A DNA stretch of 64,000 bases from Stenotrophomonas sp. BIGb0135 (GTDB lineage Bacteria; Pseudomonadota; Gammaproteobacteria; Xanthomonadales; Xanthomonadaceae): the NCBI RefSeq assembly GCF_024810105.1, contig NZ_JANUDX010000001.1, positions 897,252 through 961,251 of the forward strand, in the 5' to 3' direction. The position numbers and the translations under genes were made by a program. Each line of letters opens with the position of its first letter. The first letter of the stretch is position 1. The notes beneath the pieces are model-generated. The model made no database searches, had not been told where the DNA came from, and was given only the letters and a program-made list of their open reading frames with translations. This document shows, in pieces, positions 54,981 through 63,896 of this stretch.

Positions 54981-56432
54981 TTACTCCTTGGCGCGCTGGC
55001 GATAGTCCAGCGGCGGCGTGGCGCGCTCCAGCAGCGGCACATAGCGGAACTGCGCGCCACGTCGCTGCGCGAACTCCTGCTTCGCCGCCGCCACCGTCTG
55101 CGGCGACTGCAACAGGGTTACCGTGGCCAAGGCCAGCACGCGCGCGGCGTTGAGCGCGCCCTTCGCACCGATCGGCGCCCCCGAGGCGGCCACCGCCTGC
55201 CAGCTGTGTGCCGGTGTACCCGGGACCCAGGTGGCGGTACTCAGGCCGACGGTCGGCACGTTCCAGCTGACATCGCCGACATCGGTCGAGGCGCCGCCGG
55301 CCTGCTCGGCGCTGTAGGGCTCCAGGGATGCCGCGCTTTCCAGCGCAGGGCGCTGCGGCAGGCTTTGCTGCAGTTGCTGCGCGAACGCGGTATCGGCGGC
55401 GTCGTAGATCACCCCACCCACCCGCTGCAGCGAACGCTGCATGATCTGGCCCAGCACATCGTTGGGCAGCAGCGAGTACACGCCACCGGTAGGCTCGAAT
55501 GTCGCCTCGGTGCCGGTGCCCATCGCCGCACCGCGCGCGGCCAGTTGCAGGCGCGCGATCACATCGCGTACCACGGCCGGATCCACATGCCGCACGTAGT
55601 AATAGGCTTCGGCTGCGTCCGGCACCACGTTGGGGGCGGCACCGCCATTGCTGATCACGTAATGGATACGCGTGCCGTCGGGCACGTGCTCACGCATCAT
55701 GTTGGCCATGTCGTTGAGCGCCTCCACACCATCGAGCGCCGAACGCCCGCGATCCGGCGCGAGCGCGGCATGCGCGGCGATGCCCTTGAAGCGGAACTTG
55801 CCGCTGATGTTGGCCAGGCTGGTGCCCTGGGCGGCGGAGTTGGCCGAGGCCGGGTGCCAGTGCAGGGCCACGTCGACATCGTCGAACAGACCCGCACGGG
55901 TCAGGTAGACCTTGCCACTGCCGCCTTCCTCGGCCGGGGTGCCATACACGCGTATCTCGCCGTCGCTGCCGCTGGCCTTCAGCCACTGCGCCACGGCCTG
56001 CGCCGCGCCGACCACCGCCGCGCCAAACAGATTGTGGCCGCAGGCCTGCCCCGCGTCCTGGCCCGGCAGCGGGCTGCGCGTCGGCACGGCCGCCTGCGCC
56101 ATGCCCGGCAGCGCGTCCATCTCGGCCAGCAGCGCGATCACCGGGCCCTTGCCGCGGGTGCCATAACGGGCCACGAACGCGGTCGGCATGCCGGCCACCC
56201 CGGCCTCGATGCGGAACCCGGCCTTGCGCAGTTCCTGCTGCAGCAGCGCCGAGGCCTGCACTTCCTGGTAACCCAGCTCGGGCCGCGCCCACAGTGCCTG
56301 CCCGACCTCGGCCTGGCGGCCGGCGTAGGCGTCCACTGCCGCCAGCACGCTGTCTGGCGCATCGGCGGCGGACGCCGGCAACGCCAGCGCCCCGACCAGC
56401 ACGGCTACGGCGATGCGCAGATGCCACGCCAT
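54981..56432 (-). CDS. M20 family metallopeptidase/amidohydrolase, exported
   Basis: 483 residues from MAWHLRIAVAVLVGALALPA with a signal peptide ending ASAAD. M20D-type amidohydrolase (AbgB, aminoacylase): LLAEMDALPGM, GQACGHNLFGAAVVGAA (metal His), VYGTPAEEGGSGK (catalytic and metal Glu) and HVDPAVVRDV in the lid domain. It starts one base after the stop of the upstream amidohydrolase gene. Probable cleavage of an N-acyl, amide or peptide bond in a compound imported by the TonB receptor of this cluster. Confidence 0.85.
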   Translation of the reverse strand: MAWHLRIAVAVLVGALALPASAADAPDSVLAAVDAYAGRQAEVGQALWARPELGYQEVQASALLQQELRKAGFRIEAGVAGMPTAFVARYGTRGKGPVIALLAEMDALPGMAQAAVPTRSPLPGQDAGQACGHNLFGAAVVGAAQAVAQWLKASGSDGEIRVYGTPAEEGGSGKVYLTRAGLFDDVDVALHWHPASANSAAQGTSLANISGKFRFKGIAAHAALAPDRGRSALDGVEALNDMANMMREHVPDGTRIHYVISNGGAAPNVVPDAAEAYYYVRHVDPAVVRDVIARLQLAARGAAMGTGTEATFEPTGGVYSLLPNDVLGQIMQRSLQRVGGVIYDAADTAFAQQLQQSLPQRPALESAASLEPYSAEQAGGASTDVGDVSWNVPTVGLSTATWVPGTPAHSWQAVAASGAPIGAKGALNAARVLALATVTLLQSPQTVAAAKQEFAQRRGAQFRYVPLLERATPPLDYRQRAKE

Positions 56433-56433
56433 C

Positions 56434-58254
56434 TCAGTAGAACCGTACATTGTCGATCTCGAACCAGATCGTCTCCCCGGCCCTGCCGGTGCCGGAGAAC
56501 AGCAACTGCTGCACGTCGTCGCCGCGCCATGCCGGCAGCGGACCCGTGCTGCGGTACGGCGGCTGGCCCCGCAACGCGGTGAAGGGAATCTCGAGCGTCC
56601 GCCAGCTGCCGCTGGTCGCCAGCGGCGCGCTCCAACGGCGCCCCTCCAGGCCGCGTGCCTCCAGCCGCAGCGTGGCATCGGCACGCACGTCCACGCGCAC
56701 GCCGTGCCAGCGGCGCAGGTCGGCCGGTGCCACCGACCCGCGCGTCAACGGCAGGATCACCGCTGCATGCGCATCGTCCTTGCTGGACAGCCGGGCCTGC
56801 ATCGAGAGCGCCTTGCCGCCCTGCTCGCGGTCGATCACGGCGGTGACCTGCACGGTGCGGTCGTTGCCGCCGTCGGCATCGTCATTGCGCAGCGTGTCCA
56901 GCGCGGTGCGTTGGTCGGCGCGTTCGAAATCATCGACGAGCGCGTCGATGGCCAGCGGCGGCAGCGCGGTGGCACGGTTGCCGGCCGGTTGCCGTACGCC
57001 CTTGCCCACCACCTGGCGCCCGGCCACGTAGACCTGCTCGGTGTTGCGCACGTCGCTGATGCGCTCCCACGGCCGCCCCCGGACCAGCAGCAGGTCGGCG
57101 CGCTTGCCGACCTCGATGCTGCCACGGTCGCCCAGCGCCAGGGCCTCGGCGCTGTCACGGGTGCCGGCCAGCAGCGCCTCGGTCGGGGTCAGACCGGCCT
57201 GCACGAACAGCTCCAGCTCACGCAGGGTGGACGCGCCGTGCGGGGTGCCGGTCATGCCGGCATCGGTGCCGAGCACGATCGGAATGCCGGCATCGTGCAG
57301 GGTCTTGACGTTGTGCAGCGCGTTGGCGAAGTTGGCCTCGCGCTGCCGGTACGCCTCGGTGCCGGCGCGCGCCTTGCCGCTGCCATCCACGCGTTCGGGC
57401 AGGTACACCGCCAGCGACGGTGCGTAGCGGGTGCCATGCTGCTTCATCAGCGCGATCAACGCCGCGTCGGCCGGGCCGTCCTGCACGCTGTGCGCCAGCG
57501 CATCCACGCCGGCCCGCGCGGCCGTCTTGCCACGCTTGACCATCACGGTGTGCGTGAACACGCGCAGCTGCTGGCGATGGGCTTCGGCGACCAGCGCGGC
57601 GAGCGTTTCCTCGTCCATGCTGCTGTTGTCGGCGGCGTTGGAGTAGCGCCAGCCATCGGTGAACGCCTTGATGAAATCCGGCGCGTACGCGGCCACCGCC
57701 TTGACCGCCGCCGTGGCGGCCTCCGGCGAGTTGACCCAGCGCGTGGTGTTTTCATCGCCCCAGTCGGCGCCGTGGCCCAACGGGGTGCTCATGCGCGCGG
57801 CGAACTTCACATCCGGCGCGTCGATGCTGTGCAGCCATGCCCGGCGCGGCGCATAGGCCTCCGGGGGCTGGTGGAAGTCGCTGACCGTGGTGACCCCGGC
57901 GGCCAGGTAGCGGTTGGCGATCTGCGGCAGCGTCGCCGGCTGCGCGTTCGGCGTCCAGTGCGTGTGCAGGTCGAACAGGCCGGGCAGCAATGCCTGGCCT
58001 TTCGCGTCCACCTGGCGGGTGTGCGCCGGCGCCTTGAGCCCGCTTCCAATCGCGGCGATGCGCCCGTCCTGCACCAGCACGCTGGCCGCGAACGGTGCGC
58101 GGCCGGTGCCGTCGAACACCATCGCATTGCGGATCAGCACGTCCGCGTCGGCCGCGCTGGCCACCCCGACGGCGCCGGCCAGCAGCATCCCGGTCAACAG
58201 CGCCAGCCGGCGCGCGCGCAACACAGTCGAGTTCATTCGGGCGTCCTGGTTCAT
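56434..58254 (-). CDS. Amidohydrolase family enzyme with C-terminal CIA30-like domain, exported
   Basis: 606 residues. Signal peptide ends ASAAD near residue 36. The amidohydrolase barrel (about 38-430, imidazolonepropionase/prolidase-type) has GLFDLHTHWTP (HxH), DFIKAFTDGW (possible carbamylated Lys), VFTHTVMV, LAHSVQDG and GTDAGMTG. After it is a 150-residue beta-rich domain (YRSTGPLPAWRGDDVQQLLF, IWFEIDNVRFY) of the complex I intermediate-associated protein 30 type. The start overlaps the FecR stop (ATGA); an ATG at 58236 is also possible. Coupled with the M20 enzyme downstream. Confidence 0.83.
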   Translation of the reverse strand: MNQDARMNSTVLRARRLALLTGMLLAGAVGVASAADADVLIRNAMVFDGTGRAPFAASVLVQDGRIAAIGSGLKAPAHTRQVDAKGQALLPGLFDLHTHWTPNAQPATLPQIANRYLAAGVTTVSDFHQPPEAYAPRRAWLHSIDAPDVKFAARMSTPLGHGADWGDENTTRWVNSPEAATAAVKAVAAYAPDFIKAFTDGWRYSNAADNSSMDEETLAALVAEAHRQQLRVFTHTVMVKRGKTAARAGVDALAHSVQDGPADAALIALMKQHGTRYAPSLAVYLPERVDGSGKARAGTEAYRQREANFANALHNVKTLHDAGIPIVLGTDAGMTGTPHGASTLRELELFVQAGLTPTEALLAGTRDSAEALALGDRGSIEVGKRADLLLVRGRPWERISDVRNTEQVYVAGRQVVGKGVRQPAGNRATALPPLAIDALVDDFERADQRTALDTLRNDDADGGNDRTVQVTAVIDREQGGKALSMQARLSSKDDAHAAVILPLTRGSVAPADLRRWHGVRVDVRADATLRLEARGLEGRRWSAPLATSGSWRTLEIPFTALRGQPPYRSTGPLPAWRGDDVQQLLFSGTGRAGETIWFEIDNVRFY

Positions 58255-59252
58255 TGCAGTGAGCGCGGTGCGCTGTAGGAGGCGTTGTGCGGCGTGCGCA
58301 ACCAGACATCGTTGCCGTTCTGCTCCACGTCCAGCCCCAGGCTCAGCGCGACGCTGCGGGCGAAGCCGATCGGGTCGTTGGCCGAGTACAGCCCGACGAT
58401 GCGGCGGCTGCCGACCAGCGGGTCATCGATCATGATGCGCACATCGCTGTAGCGCAGGAACTGCGCGGCGGCCACCGAGAGCGTGTCGCCATTGAAGGAG
58501 AGCATGCCCTCGCGCCAGGCCAGTTGCTGGTCCAGGTCGTCGTGGCCCACGCTCTCGATGCGGATGCCGTGGGTGCGATTGGCCAGTGCGCGATGGTTGG
58601 CCAGCAGCCGGGTCGGTGCGATCGCGCCGCTGGCATTGGCCACATCCACGATGCCCTCGCGCACGAGCACTTCCACACCGCGGGTGCGCTGCTCGTTGAG
58701 GCTGACCGAGAAGCTGGTGCCGACCGCGGTCACTGCGGTATCGCGCGCCACCACCACGAAGGGACGGGCGCGGTTCTTGGCCACGTCGAACAGGGCCTCG
58801 CCGCGCAGCAGGCTGAGCTCGCGGCGCTTGTCGGTGTAATGCACGCGCACCGCCGCACCGGAATCCAGCGTCACCGCCGAGCCGTCGGCCAGCGGTACGC
58901 GGCGGATCTCGCCCTTGGCGGCGACGTAGTAGTCACCGGCATCGGTGTGCGGGTGCACGCCCAGCACCAACAGGCACAGCGAGGCAGCCAGCCCCATCGC
59001 CCACTGCAGGCGCGGCCGCGACCCGGCGACGGGCCTGGCCGCCGGCACCCGATCGGCACTGCCCAGCGCGCGGGCACGCCCGGTGCGCGCGTACACCGCA
59101 TGGGCGCGTGCGTAAGCCCCGAAGTGGCGGCGATCAGACGCCAGCCAGCGGTCGCGCTCGGCCAGTTCTTCCGGCGGCAATGGCCCGCGGTCCTCGCGCG
59201 CTACCCAGCGCGCGGCCTCGTCATCGATCCGGTTCTCAGCGCCGCCTTGCAT
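58251..59252 (-). CDS. FecR family transmembrane anti-sigma regulator
   Basis: 333 residues from MQGGAENRIDDEAARWVARE. Cytoplasmic N-terminal DUF4880 domain (RWLASDRRHFGAYARAHAVY), a membrane helix WAMGLAASLCLLVLGV (about 85-100), then the periplasmic FecR beta domain (GEIRRVPLADGSAVTLDSGA) and an STN-like C-terminal segment (RYSDVRIMIDDPLVGSRRIV). It transmits the signal of the TBDR to the sigma factor upstream, with which it overlaps by 17 bases. An ATG at 59297 is in the same frame. Confidence 0.92.
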   Translation of the reverse strand: MQGGAENRIDDEAARWVAREDRGPLPPEELAERDRWLASDRRHFGAYARAHAVYARTGRARALGSADRVPAARPVAGSRPRLQWAMGLAASLCLLVLGVHPHTDAGDYYVAAKGEIRRVPLADGSAVTLDSGAAVRVHYTDKRRELSLLRGEALFDVAKNRARPFVVVARDTAVTAVGTSFSVSLNEQRTRGVEVLVREGIVDVANASGAIAPTRLLANHRALANRTHGIRIESVGHDDLDQQLAWREGMLSFNGDTLSVAAAQFLRYSDVRIMIDDPLVGSRRIVGLYSANDPIGFARSVALSLGLDVEQNGNDVWLRTPHNASYSAPRSLQ

Positions 59253-59820
59253 GGACTGCCTCCGTGTTGTCCGGTTTTCCCGTGGATCCTGCCTCACCCG
59301 TACCTTGTTTCATCGACTCCATCAACAACCGGATACCCTTGCATACGTGCTTTTCCACCGTGTTCTCGCTGATCTGCATGCGTTCGGCGATCTCGCGCTG
59401 CGAGAACCCTTCCACACGGCGCAGGATGAAGGCCTGGCGGCACTTGTCCGGCAACTGCGCGATCAACGCGGTGACTGTGTTGAGTTCCTGGCGCGAAGAC
59501 GCCAGCCGTTCCGGTGAGGCGTCCTCACCGGTGATCGGCAGCCGATCGAACTCGGCCACCATCTCCATCGAGACCACCTGGGCGCGGCGCAGCTGCTGCA
59601 GCACCACCGATTGCGCCACCTGGTAGACATAGGCGCGCGGCTGCCGCACGTGCGAGACATCGGCCATCGCGGCCAGGATGGCGTAGGTCTCCTGCACCAC
59701 GTCATCCACGTCCTGCGCCTGCGCCATGCGCCGCCTCAGCCAGTCGCGCAGCCCCCGTTCGCACGGCAGGACATGCTCGGCCAACCACAACGCCCGCTCT
59801 GCTGCCAATGTTGCGCCCAT
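59236..59820 (-). CDS. ECF RNA polymerase sigma factor (FecI-like)
   Basis: 194 residues. Region 2 is QDVDDVVQETYAILAA and RAYVYQVAQSVVLQQLRRA; region 4 is LPDKCRQAFILRRVEGFSQR EIAERMQISENTVEKHVCKG. FecI-type order with a FecR gene after it and a TBDR with STN domain before it (61 bases apart). It should drive transcription of this cluster when the receptor is occupied. Confidence 0.94.
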   Translation of the reverse strand: MGATLAAERALWLAEHVLPCERGLRDWLRRRMAQAQDVDDVVQETYAILAAMADVSHVRQPRAYVYQVAQSVVLQQLRRAQVVSMEMVAEFDRLPITGEDASPERLASSRQELNTVTALIAQLPDKCRQAFILRRVEGFSQREIAERMQISENTVEKHVCKGIRLLMESMKQGTGEAGSTGKPDNTEAVHARRR

Positions 59821-59881
59821 TCAAACTCCTGCTGCGCTGCCCGGCATCGACCGGGCAGCGATGTAAGGAAGGAACCGCGGA

Positions 59882-62800
59882 TCAGAACGCCTTGGTCACG
59901 CTCGCATACCAATAACGCGGATAGGCCTGGTACACCGCCGAGGAATACCCGTAGCTGTCATCGGACACCGGCGGTCGCTTGTCGGCGAGGTTGTTGGCCC
60001 CCAGCTTGAGCGATACACCGTTGAACATCCCTTCGCTGTTGAAGTCGTACTTCACGAAGGCGTTGGCCAGGGTCTGCGATTTCACCGTCCACGGCGTGCC
60101 ATCGGCCAGGGTCAGGCTGGTTTCATGGTAGCTGCTGGCGTAGCGCGCGCTCGCGCCGACGGTGACGTTCTGGTAGCGCCAGGTGAGGTTGCCGCTCCAT
60201 TTCCACTTGGGATTGCCACCGTCACCGATCAGGTCGCCGCCGCCGGTGATGGCGATCGACGGATCGACCAGGCCGGTGGCCTTTGCATCTTCCAGCGCCT
60301 GCAACGCCGGCGAACGATCGCGATAGAACTCGATCAGGCGGGTGCCGTTGATGCCGATGTCGACGCGGCCGATGCCGGTCTCCGGCGAACTCCAGGCCAG
60401 GCTGTAATCGACCCCGCGCACGGTCTGCGGCTGCATGTTGACGTACTGGTCGGTGACATAAAGCACCTTGCCGGCCGGGTCCAGCCCGGTGCCGGCGAAG
60501 CGGGCGATGTCATCGGCGGTCGGCGCGGCACGCACCACGTTGGCATTGCTGCTGCCCTGCTGGCGCAGCAGGTAGTCCAGGATCAGGCCATTGCCTTCGC
60601 CGAACAGGCCGATGATGCCTTCCTGCGCGTACTTGTAGTAATCCACCGCGAAAGTGAAGCGGCCGAAGTCGTCCGGAATGAACTGCGGCTGGAACACGAT
60701 GCCGGCGCTGGTATTGGTGGAGGTTTCCGGCTTGAGGTCCGGGTTGCCGGAGCGCCGCGCCGTGGTGGACGAGCGGTACGTGGTGCCGCAGGCATTGATC
60801 GAGGCCAGCGCACCGGAGCGCACGTCCGCTTCGCACTGGATGTAATCGGTGCGCGTGTTGGAGCGGCTCACCACCGTGGCGTTGACCTGTTCCAGGTTGG
60901 GCGCACGGAAGCCCTTGGCCCACGACGCGCGCAGGGTGAGCCCATCGACGACGGTCCAGCCCAGGGCCAGCTTCGGCTTGGTGACGTTGCCGAAATCGCT
61001 GTAGTGCTCGGCGCGGCCGGCCACCTGCAGGTCCAGCGCGCGCACCAGCGGGATGCCCATCTCACGCGACACCAGCGGCACCGAGAACTCGGCGAACAGG
61101 CCGGCGACGGTGCGCGACCCTTCGGTGTCCGGGGTCGGGCTGACACCGTACATGTCGCTGGGATAGGCGATACCGGTGATGCTGTCGGTGTAGGTGAGGG
61201 TGCCGTCCACGCGGGCATCGCGGTCGTCGCGCTGGGTTTCCCGGCGCACTTCCAGCCCGGTGGCCATGCCGACATCGCCGGCCCAGGTCCGGAACAGGTC
61301 CGGGCGCGAGGCCTTGATGTCCCACAGATACAGCTCGGTCTCGCTCTTGCGGGTGGCCTTGTAGAAGAAGCGGTCGAGCTTGCCGTAGTCGTTGCAGCCA
61401 CCGCAGAACGGGTTGTAGGCCGCCGAGGTGGAATCCGCCAGCGCCTGCTGGAACAGGGTCATGCTGACCGCATCCTGGGTGTCCACCACCTTGGCCCTGG
61501 AATACAGCGCCGCCGTTTCCCAGTCGAAGCCGAAGTGGAAACCGCGCAGGCCGCCCAGGGCACGCAACTGGGTGTTTTTCACCTCGATCTGGGTGGGACG
61601 TTCGAAGCGGTAGCTGCTGATGCTGACCGGAATGCCGCCCGCGGCGACGTTGAGATTGGCCAGCCGGTTCGGGTTGACGCTGCCATCGGGAAGGCGGGTG
61701 GCACCGAAGGGATTCCAGTAGTTGCTGGCGGCCACGGTCATCGGCAGCGCGGCGATGGTGTTGACGCCCGACTGCAGGCTGCGCGCCTCCGACTGATACC
61801 AACCGGCTTCGCCGAAGGCGGTGATGCCGTTGTCGAAATCATGCTTGCCGGTCAGGAACAGGTTCACCCGGCGCACGTCGGGCGTGATCGACAGCGGGAA
61901 CTGCGCCTGCTGGTTGTCCAGCAGGTTGCGGTCGGCACCGGCGGTGGCCTTGCTGCCGGACTGCACGCACAGGCCCTGGCCGAGACTGGCGTTGCAGCCT
62001 TCATTGGTGCCGGGCTGCACATGGAACGCGCCGGCAGCGGTGGTCAGGAAGGTAGTGCCCTGGCGCACGCGCGGACCGATCGCGGTGAAGTTGCCCCACG
62101 GGCTGTTGCTGTTGCGGTTGTCGGTGCCGCTCAATCCCTCGAACGCGGTGCCCACGAAATCCGGCGCGCGGTCGGCACTGCGGGTCCAGTCCTGGTCCAG
62201 CGAGTTCAGGCCGGTGGTGGAGTAGTAGTTGAAGGCCAGCGTGATGTTGCTGCGCAGGTCCTCGGAGTTCCTGCCGACCAGGCCATTGATGCCGAGGTCG
62301 CGCAGATTCGTGCCCTCGCCGATGCCGCGCTGCACGCTGATGGTGCCGCCGTCGACATCGTCGCGCAGGACGTTGTTGACCACGCCGGCCACCGCGTCGG
62401 TGCCGTAGATCGCCGCAGCCCCGTCGAGCAGCACTTCCACCCGGCGCAGGTTGGCAACGGGGATGGTGTTGGCGTTGTAGGTCAGCACGGGGACGAGGTT
62501 GCCATCGGCCTGGCTGGTGGGGTGGACCACGGTGCGGCGGCCGTTGATCAGCAGCAGGGTGTTGCCGACGCCGAGCCCGCGCAGGTTGACCGAGGCGATG
62601 TCGCCGCGCGCATAGTTGGAGCTGTTGCCGCCATTGGTGCCACTGAAGGAGACATCGCCCATCTGCGGGATGGAGCGGTACAACTCGTCGCCGGAAACGG
62701 CGCCGGTGGCTTCGATCTGTTCGGCCTGCAGGGTGGCGACCGGCAGCAACGCCGCGCTCTTGGCACCCTTGATCTGGGTACCAACGACGGTGACCGAGTC

Positions 62801-63241
62801 GAGGGTGACCGGCGCGTCGCGGGCCGGCTGCGGGGCCTGGGTGTCGGCCACGGCGACCGGTGCGGCGGCTTGCGTGGCCAGCAGTCCGCTGCTGCCAAGG
62901 GCGGCCAGCAAGGGCCGATCGGCGCGCAGTGTAATGGTACGGCCATCATCGGAGGCGACACTGAGCCCGGTCCCGGCCAGCAGTTGTCCCAGTGCTTGGC
63001 GGGCGTCCATCTGGCCCTTGAGGGCGGCGACGGCCACGGCGTTCTCGCGATCGCCGACGGCGGGGCTGATGATCTGGATTCCGGCCTGGCGGGCGAATTC
63101 CGGCAATGCTTCCTCGATACGCCCCCCGGCGATATCGAAACTGGCCTGCTGGGCCAGCGCGGGCATGACCATGCCCAGCACCGACACCATCAGGCCTCCG
63201 CGGATGGCGCGGGCCAACGGCTGCAACTTGTACGAACGCAT
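59882..63241 (-). CDS. TonB-dependent receptor with STN signalling domain
   Basis: 1119 residues from MRSYKLQPLARAIRGGLMVS with GGGGAAG 6-12 bases upstream. Signal peptide ending ALAQQ, STN domain (about 30-110, ASFDIAGGRIEEALPEFARQ), TonB box (VTLDSVTVVG, about 146-155), plug (LLLINGRRTVVHPTSQ, VEVLLDGAAAIYGTDAVAGV) and a large barrel ending YPRYWYASVTKAF. The STN domain marks it as a signalling transducer for the FecR/ECF pair downstream. Substrate unknown. The two exported hydrolases of the cluster suggest an amide- or peptide-like compound. Confidence 0.94.
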   Translation of the reverse strand: MRSYKLQPLARAIRGGLMVSVLGMVMPALAQQASFDIAGGRIEEALPEFARQAGIQIISPAVGDRENAVAVAALKGQMDARQALGQLLAGTGLSVASDDGRTITLRADRPLLAALGSSGLLATQAAAPVAVADTQAPQPARDAPVTLDSVTVVGTQIKGAKSAALLPVATLQAEQIEATGAVSGDELYRSIPQMGDVSFSGTNGGNSSNYARGDIASVNLRGLGVGNTLLLINGRRTVVHPTSQADGNLVPVLTYNANTIPVANLRRVEVLLDGAAAIYGTDAVAGVVNNVLRDDVDGGTISVQRGIGEGTNLRDLGINGLVGRNSEDLRSNITLAFNYYSTTGLNSLDQDWTRSADRAPDFVGTAFEGLSGTDNRNSNSPWGNFTAIGPRVRQGTTFLTTAAGAFHVQPGTNEGCNASLGQGLCVQSGSKATAGADRNLLDNQQAQFPLSITPDVRRVNLFLTGKHDFDNGITAFGEAGWYQSEARSLQSGVNTIAALPMTVAASNYWNPFGATRLPDGSVNPNRLANLNVAAGGIPVSISSYRFERPTQIEVKNTQLRALGGLRGFHFGFDWETAALYSRAKVVDTQDAVSMTLFQQALADSTSAAYNPFCGGCNDYGKLDRFFYKATRKSETELYLWDIKASRPDLFRTWAGDVGMATGLEVRRETQRDDRDARVDGTLTYTDSITGIAYPSDMYGVSPTPDTEGSRTVAGLFAEFSVPLVSREMGIPLVRALDLQVAGRAEHYSDFGNVTKPKLALGWTVVDGLTLRASWAKGFRAPNLEQVNATVVSRSNTRTDYIQCEADVRSGALASINACGTTYRSSTTARRSGNPDLKPETSTNTSAGIVFQPQFIPDDFGRFTFAVDYYKYAQEGIIGLFGEGNGLILDYLLRQQGSSNANVVRAAPTADDIARFAGTGLDPAGKVLYVTDQYVNMQPQTVRGVDYSLAWSSPETGIGRVDIGINGTRLIEFYRDRSPALQALEDAKATGLVDPSIAITGGGDLIGDGGNPKWKWSGNLTWRYQNVTVGASARYASSYHETSLTLADGTPWTVKSQTLANAFVKYDFNSEGMFNGVSLKLGANNLADKRPPVSDDSYGYSSAVYQAYPRYWYASVTKAF

Positions 63242-63459
63242 GGATACTTCCCCGTGAAAGTGAACATGAGCGGCGATGTTTCGTACCCCCCTGAACAATC
63301 CAGATGCACCGGCGCGCGTGTTCCGCCATCGGCCGTGGATGTTCGTTGTTCCCTTGGGTCGACTTTACGGGCTTCTTTCTTTTTGCGGTGAAGCCGAACA
63401 GCTGAAGCGCTGGAAGCGGTGGGCTAGGCGTTCTTTGGCTTGGGGCAGCGCGCAAGGAA

Positions 63460-63560
63460 ATCCGGGGCACGCCTCACGTCCGTCCCTGCAGGCTCGTTCT
63501 GCTCCATCCATGGCGCAAAACCTGTCCCGCACTCCCCTACGCCCCGCCCCTCGACAGTGG
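63460..63560. repeat. Second copy of the long inverted element
   Basis: ggggcacgcctcacgtccgt, then ctccatccatggcgcaaaac and a CCCGC...CCCCTACGCCCCGCCCC tail, aligning by eye with 21815-21910. It differs at about one in four bases, and the left outer arm is not clear. Confidence 0.5.
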
Positions 63561-63625
63561 GTCGGTGCGCAACGGTGAGCGCCGGCGGTTCATTTCAGCG
63601 CGCGGACGCGCAGCACGTTTGGCGG

Positions 63626-63656
63626 TTGGAGCTGCCGAGCATGGCTCGGCACTACC
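63626..63656 (-). repeat. SMAG/REP unit, GTAGTGCCGAGC subtype
   Basis: On the minus strand GTAGTGCCGAGCCATGCTCG then gcag, a palindrome of a further GTAG subtype. Confidence 0.75.
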
Positions 63657-63690
63657 CAGCCTCCCCCGCCCTCCTCTCCCCTGCCCCTCC

Positions 63691-63804
63691 CTGCCTCTCC
63701 CCCTCCCTGCCTCTCCCCCTCCCTGCCTCTCCCCCTCCCTGCCTCTCCCCCTCCCTGCCTCTCCCCCTCCCTGCCTTCCCCTCTGTCCTGCCTTCCCCTC
63801 TGTC
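63691..63804. repeat. Tandem pyrimidine repeat (5 x 16 bp, 2 x 17 bp)
   Basis: CTGCCTCTCCCCCTCC is repeated perfectly five times (63691-63770), then ctgccttcccctctgtc twice (63771-63804). All-pyrimidine except the G's, so the opposite strand is purine-rich. The Gly/Arg/Glu-rich frames read from it are translations of the repeat and not genes. Confidence 0.9.
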
Positions 63805-63896
63805 CTCCTTTCCCTGCACTCCCCCGTCCCCTGCTCTCCACCATCCCCTCCCTCCCCAATCCATTGCCGTCGCCTTCCCATGCGCACCCGCCATGT

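Larger units (their letters stand above)
63242..63896. other. Repeat-rich region upstream of the TonB receptor
   Basis: About 655 bases without a credible gene. The first 200 hold the receptor promoter region. A relative of the 21.8 kb inverted element occupies 63460-63560, a REP unit lies at 63626-63656, and a tandem pyrimidine repeat occupies 63691-63804. Confidence 0.5.

Noticed and set aside
60125..63391. A 1088-codon open frame on the plus strand
   Set aside because: It is the antisense shadow of the STN TonB receptor. High GC makes long shadow frames, and the translation (many Ala, Gly, Arg, His) has no family features.
63590..63894. Gly/Arg/Glu-rich frames on the minus strand
   Set aside because: Pure translations of the tandem pyrimidine repeat.
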